Shown: positions 60,506-64,000 of the stretch, one piece after another
Layout: each line of letters opens with the position of its first letter
Numbering within the stretch: the first letter of the stretch is position 1
Assembly: GCA_030425385.1 (NCBI GenBank)
Contig: JAUIAH010000029.1
Span: 35,052-99,051, forward strand
DNA length: 64,000 nt
From: Verrucomicrobiia bacterium
GTDB taxonomy: Bacteria > Verrucomicrobiota > Verrucomicrobiia > Verrucomicrobiales > DEV007
Direction: 5' to 3'
Translations under genes and position numbers: made by a program
Notes under the pieces: model-generated
The model's input: the letters and a program-made list of their open reading frames with translations, nothing else
What the model was told of the DNA's origin: nothing
Databases searched by the model: none

Positions 60506-61776
60506 GCCCTGATGACGCTAACGAACTCATCGAACGCTACTTCCTTGGAACGATCTCCGAGCAGGAGATCGAGCGTCTGGATCAGCACTTGCAGAATGAT
60601 CCGTCGCTGCGTGAACTCTTCAGGGCGACGGCAAGACTCGATACCAATCTGCGGGAGGCAGCGCTCCAGAATGAAGATGAGAAAGAAAGCTCTGTCACTC
60701 CGGTCTACTTTGCGATGCGCTCGTTGTTCGTCGGGTTGGCAGCCGCAGCCGTGTTGATGTTAGGTGTATTTCTTTTTCTATGGCCTCACGATCGCGACTC
60801 CGATCACCTTGCAAAGGTTGTGGAAGTAGGAGGATCCTTGCGCTGGACGGGCGATGGCGGTGAAGTGAAAGAGGGACTCACGGAGGGCGAGGCATTGAGC
60901 GGCGGTACCTTGGAGTCGCTCTCTGCAGACTCGTGGGCGGAGATTGCCTTCCTCGATGGCTCGCAGATGGTGCTCTGGGGACAGTCTTCCGTGACGTTCT
61001 CTGAAGGCACCGGAGGCAGAGTCGTCCGCCTTCGTGAAGGCAACCTTTCCGCCAAGGTGTCTTCGCCACGAAAGGATGGAGCGATGCGGTTCATCACGCC
61101 GACGGCTGAGGCTGAAGTGTTAGGGACTCAGTTGACTCTCCGAGCGGATGCCTCCACAACGAAACTAACGGTTTACGAAGGGCGCGTGCGCGTCACCAGG
61201 CTGGCCGATGGACGGGTGCAAGATGTCCCGGCTGACCACTATGTCGTCGCCGCCCTGGACATCGGAGAGGACTTTCTTGCCCGGCCACGCGCGCAGTATG
61301 TCGACACCTGGAAAAGCACGCTGCCCTATGGGATCGGTCACGGGGAATGGCATCCTCGCGAGGATGACGCGCCCGGTTCCCTCAAGGCGAAGCCACTCCT
61401 CTGGCGGGAGTATGAGCGCAACATGGTGCTCTATCTCGCCACGTTCACAGCGATCGATGCCGAACATCGCGTTGCCATTCTGAAAGAAGACGCGCACATC
61501 CGGATCGTAGGACGCCTGGAAGAGAATGGAAAAGTGCACTTCGGGCTGACCACCCATCGGGTGGGCGGCGGGTTTGCCGGGAAATACATCGTGGCTCGCG
61601 AACTTAGCGGATCTGAGGAGCCCTTCGTGCTCAACCTGCCGATCACCGCCTTCCAGAGGCAGTATCCCTGCTTTCCAGAAACATTGGTTGGTCACGAACT
61701 CATCGATTGCTGGGCACTGACCATCAACAAAGACGCAGGATTAGAAATTGTCAGTCTTGAACTTCTCACTCCCTAA
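60502..61776 (+). CDS. FecR-like membrane regulator, partner of the sigma factor (424 aa)
   Basis: The N-terminal ~60 residues (ANELIERYFLGTISEQEIER, LDQHLQNDPSLRELF) form a cytoplasmic sigma-binding segment. One membrane helix follows (73-95). Residues ~115-250 are a FecR domain (VLGTQLTLRADASTTKLTVY, EGRVRVTRLADG). The C-terminal ~170 residues are a further extracytoplasmic region. It would hold or activate the sigma factor encoded just before it, depending on an outside signal. The ATG overlaps the sigma stop (ATGA) and is preceded by GGAGAAGGGGG. Family members vary between anti-sigma and pro-sigma action; which applies here is not visible. Confidence 0.88.
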   Translation: MSPDDANELIERYFLGTISEQEIERLDQHLQNDPSLRELFRATARLDTNLREAALQNEDEKESSVTPVYFAMRSLFVGLAAAAVLMLGVFLFLWPHDRDSDHLAKVVEVGGSLRWTGDGGEVKEGLTEGEALSGGTLESLSADSWAEIAFLDGSQMVLWGQSSVTFSEGTGGRVVRLREGNLSAKVSSPRKDGAMRFITPTAEAEVLGTQLTLRADASTTKLTVYEGRVRVTRLADGRVQDVPADHYVVAALDIGEDFLARPRAQYVDTWKSTLPYGIGHGEWHPREDDAPGSLKAKPLLWREYERNMVLYLATFTAIDAEHRVAILKEDAHIRIVGRLEENGKVHFGLTTHRVGGGFAGKYIVARELSGSEEPFVLNLPITAFQRQYPCFPETLVGHELIDCWALTINKDAGLEIVSLELLTP

Positions 61777-61781
61777 CCATC

Positions 61782-63065
61782 ATGCTTATCTCAAAGACAC
61801 ATCGCACTACCATCGGCTGGATCGCCGTCTCCGCCATCACCTTCGCCCTCGGTTGGCACCTCAACTCTTCGCCACGGGACGAACAAGCAACGGCCATCAC
61901 CAGCGTCACAGTTGCCGAGACACTCGTACCAGGCCATCGCGAAGGTTCACCGCAGAATTCTGATAAAGGAACAGACGCGAATGGTTCAATAGACCACCGA
62001 TCCTTGAACTCATCGCAGATTTCCGCGATCGGCGAACGGCTGCGACGGGCCACCGACCCGATCACAAGACGCGAAGCCTTCGCCGAGTTGTTAGCTGGGC
62101 TGACTGCGGAGAACGCCTTGGAAATCCGTGAGCAGATCGCTCATCTCAAGGCTGACGATCCGGAGTTTCGCGATTTCCACTATGCCTGGGGCAAGGTAGG
62201 TGGGATGGACGCCGTGCTGCATGGCCTGGAGACCGACCAGAGAGACATGGGCCCGACCCTGGCTGGTTGGGCCAGTGCTGATCCGGCGTCCGCGCTGGAA
62301 TGGTATGAGACGCTCGAGACCGAAGGGAATGGAGGCGCTAACAAACAGGCGATGAAAGCCGCGCTCGTGCATGGACTGGCAATCGCCGACCCAGGCAATG
62401 CCGCCGACTTCGTGTATGCGTTAGGCGAGGCGGGTGACAGACGTGCGAAGGAAATGATGGGCATTGTGATGGGCAAAGTTGTCCAGGCGGGTGGCGCCCA
62501 AGAAGCCGCGCAGTGGGCGACCAATCTGGGTGAAGGCGAACTTCGTGGCCATGCACTCTGGGAGGCGGGGCGCGCTGGCGTGCGGGAGAATCCCGATGCG
62601 GCTCTCGCCTGGGCCAGCGCCTTGGCCCAAGACGATCCCAATGCGGGGAATCTCGCCTATGGCATTGCCCAGGAAATGGGCTGGCGTGATGGGGCGAAAG
62701 TTGCTGAGTGGCTCAACTCGCTCGATAGCGAAGCCGTTACCTCGGCTTATGGGCCCCTGTTAGGCGGATGGACAAAGGCGGATCCACTCGCCGCCAGTCA
62801 GTTTGTCGCAGACATGCCGCCATCGGAAACGCGTGATTGGGCCATTGGCGGCATGGTCTACACGCATCGCTGGGAAGACCCTGCCGCAGCCGTTGCCTGG
62901 GCAAACGAGTTGTCCAGCGCTGAAGGCCGCGAACGCGTGATGACCATTGCCGCCGAGGCCTACATTCACAAAGACCCCGCCGGCGCAGCCGATTGGCTAC
63001 CGACTAGCGGATTGCCTGTAGAGACTCAACAGCGCCTTGTCCAGTCTGTGCAAGATAAAGAGTAA
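61782..63065 (+). CDS. Membrane-anchored helical repeat protein of Verrucomicrobiota type (427 aa)
   Basis: An N-terminal hydrophobic segment (IGWIAVSAITFALGWHL) is followed by a hydrophilic linker. From ~75 there are tandem helical repeats of ~35-40 residues with the pattern W-x3-DPxAAxxWxxxL: GWASADPASALEWYETLE, GRAGVRENPDAALAWASALA, GWTKADPLAASQFVADMP and YTHRWEDPAAAVAWANEL. Such proteins recur in Verrucomicrobiota beside sigma/FecR pairs; their function is unknown, and a periplasmic scaffold is a reasonable inference. It starts five bases after the FecR stop. Confidence 0.85.
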   Translation: MLISKTHRTTIGWIAVSAITFALGWHLNSSPRDEQATAITSVTVAETLVPGHREGSPQNSDKGTDANGSIDHRSLNSSQISAIGERLRRATDPITRREAFAELLAGLTAENALEIREQIAHLKADDPEFRDFHYAWGKVGGMDAVLHGLETDQRDMGPTLAGWASADPASALEWYETLETEGNGGANKQAMKAALVHGLAIADPGNAADFVYALGEAGDRRAKEMMGIVMGKVVQAGGAQEAAQWATNLGEGELRGHALWEAGRAGVRENPDAALAWASALAQDDPNAGNLAYGIAQEMGWRDGAKVAEWLNSLDSEAVTSAYGPLLGGWTKADPLAASQFVADMPPSETRDWAIGGMVYTHRWEDPAAAVAWANELSSAEGRERVMTIAAEAYIHKDPAGAADWLPTSGLPVETQQRLVQSVQDKE

Positions 63066-63083
63066 CCAGCTCATTCACTCAGT

Positions 63084-63899
63084 ATGGCTAACACTATTCG
63101 ACATCACTTTTTAATCGTAGCAAGACTCGGCGCAGTCCTAGTGGTCTTCCTCGGCATCGGCTTCTTCGTTAAGTCGCCACCAGTCGCGAATGCTCAATCC
63201 ACGGGGCCGGCGACCGGCGATCAGTCGCTACTTACCGCCGCGCGCCAAGGCGACAAAGAAACGATCAAGAAGTGCATCACCTCAGGGGCCGATTTGAACG
63301 TTCGAGATGCCAGAGGGAACACGCCTCTCCACTTGGCTTGTATCTATGGCCATATTGAAATCGCTAAGCTCCTCCTGGCAGCCAAAGCGGACTACGAGAT
63401 AATGACGAACGAAGAGATTTCGCCGTTGTTCACCGCCTCTTTCTTCTGCAATGTCGATATGGTCAAGCTTCTACTGGCCCATGGGGCTGATGCGACGACC
63501 ACAGACAAGAACGGAACACCGCTTGTGAAGGTAATGGCGGCTCAGTGGGAAGTGATGCAGGGGATCTACCAGGCCATTTGCCCTATCGTCGGTGTGGAGT
63601 TTAACGCCAAACACTTCCGAGAAACGCGACCAATTGTTCACCAGTTGCTCGGCGATCATCTTGTGAAGCGCTGGGATAGTGATCCACAGCAGATAAGCGA
63701 GCACAGCGGACGGACGAAAGAGCCTACTGCTAACGAATGGACACTCTCAGATGTCCGCGCGACACATAACAGGCACTATACCAACGATAAATCACACTCT
63801 CCGGACTACTTATTCGACCAGAACGCCCTCCGCCGCTACGACATCTATGTCGAAGATGAAGACCTAGCCTTTCTAAGGAATGGCGCAAGAATTAGTTAA
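63084..63899 (+). CDS. Exported ankyrin-repeat protein, possibly truncated before a CotH-like domain
   Basis: A signal or anchor segment (LGAVLVVFLGIGFFV) is followed by three or four ankyrin repeats (DLNVRDARGNTPLHLACIYG; HIEIAKLLLAAKADYE; MVKLLLAHGADATTTDKNGT). After ~140 residues comes EVMQGIYQAICPIVGVEFNA, a segment seen after ankyrin arrays in related bacteria. The last ~25 residues (LRRYDIYVEDEDLAFL) look like the opening of a CotH-like domain, but the frame stops a few codons later. Either the protein simply ends here or a frameshift has cut an ankyrin-CotH fusion. It is the sixth gene of the efflux/sigma run (18-base gap). Confidence 0.78.
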   Translation: MANTIRHHFLIVARLGAVLVVFLGIGFFVKSPPVANAQSTGPATGDQSLLTAARQGDKETIKKCITSGADLNVRDARGNTPLHLACIYGHIEIAKLLLAAKADYEIMTNEEISPLFTASFFCNVDMVKLLLAHGADATTTDKNGTPLVKVMAAQWEVMQGIYQAICPIVGVEFNAKHFRETRPIVHQLLGDHLVKRWDSDPQQISEHSGRTKEPTANEWTLSDVRATHNRHYTNDKSHSPDYLFDQNALRRYDIYVEDEDLAFLRNGARIS

Positions 63900-64000
63900 G
63901 ATGAGCTTTTAGAGGTTCAAATGGATAACATGTGTAGTTCCATTGCGGGAGCGTTTCCGAGTGCACCAATGGATAGCCGTTCGGCAATTCATAAGGGTCT
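63900..64000. other. Window end, no complete gene
   Basis: The remaining 101 bases hold no start with clear coding text. The ankyrin frame, read past its TAA, stays open to the window edge (DELLEVQMDNMCSSIAGAF), which would fit a broken continuation of that gene. Confidence 0.35.

Noticed and set aside
1..64000. tRNA, rRNA, riboswitch and intact insertion-sequence search by eye
   Set aside because: Nothing with convincing structure or transposase text was seen; small RNAs cannot be excluded without covariance models.

Overview
The window looks like part of a Verrucomicrobiota chromosome (the PVC superphylum). Several features point there. ECF sigma factors are paired with Ser/Thr kinases that carry N-terminal zinc ribbons. 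There is a sigma factor of the Rhodopirellula/Verrucomicrobium type with a FecR-like partner, a VPEP...RRRR (PEP-CTERM) sorting tail, a C-terminal module like the Verrucomicrobium paralogous family TIGR02597, and many very large secreted beta-helix or propeller proteins. No rRNA, tRNA, CRISPR array or intact insertion sequence was recognised.

Layout. 1-5.5 kb: the 3' end of an RHS-repeat gene, a secreted glycine-rich protein and a secreted NHL propeller. 5.6-9.7 kb: a 1370-aa kinase-cyclase-kinase-TPR protein. 9.7-20.1 kb, minus strand: three paralogous ECF sigma factors, a membrane Ser/Thr kinase and a 2014-aa secreted protein made of five ~380-aa repeats. 20.5-27.4 kb: a recombinase-type HTH remnant, a second-type ECF sigma factor with its 1614-aa kinase, and an HNH nuclease pair. 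27.8-36.1 kb: a 2223-aa beta-helix protein and two small secreted proteins, followed by debris of two paralogous gene ends. 36.7-43 kb: a visibly AT-richer block of three secreted proteins (Calx-beta, a helical protein with a TcA-like C-terminus, and an S74-chaperone fibre-like protein). 43.1-51 kb: a kinase-LRR protein, a YdjY-domain protein and a DUF6288-like giant protein. 51-52.6 kb: gene-poor, ending in a second HTH remnant. 52.9-55.4 kb, minus strand: a PQQ-propeller/serine-hydrolase fusion. 55.5-63.9 kb: a tightly packed run of six genes (RND adaptor, RND pump, sigma factor, FecR-like regulator, repeat protein, ankyrin protein).

Regulation. Two bipartite promoter-like signals recur. 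GTAAC-N16-CG lies just upstream of six genes: the glycine-rich protein, the NHL propeller, two of the three clustered sigma factors, the clustered kinase and the giant repeat protein. TTGTCACCTTT-N13-ACGC lies upstream of three others: the 1614-aa kinase, the 2223-aa beta-helix protein and the Calx-beta/TcA-like/S74 operon. Both have the geometry of ECF promoters. I infer that the window holds members of two ECF regulons linking kinase signalling to secretion of large surface proteins. In several cases the boxes lie so close to the ATG that the mRNAs would be almost leaderless. These assignments are pattern-based and untested.
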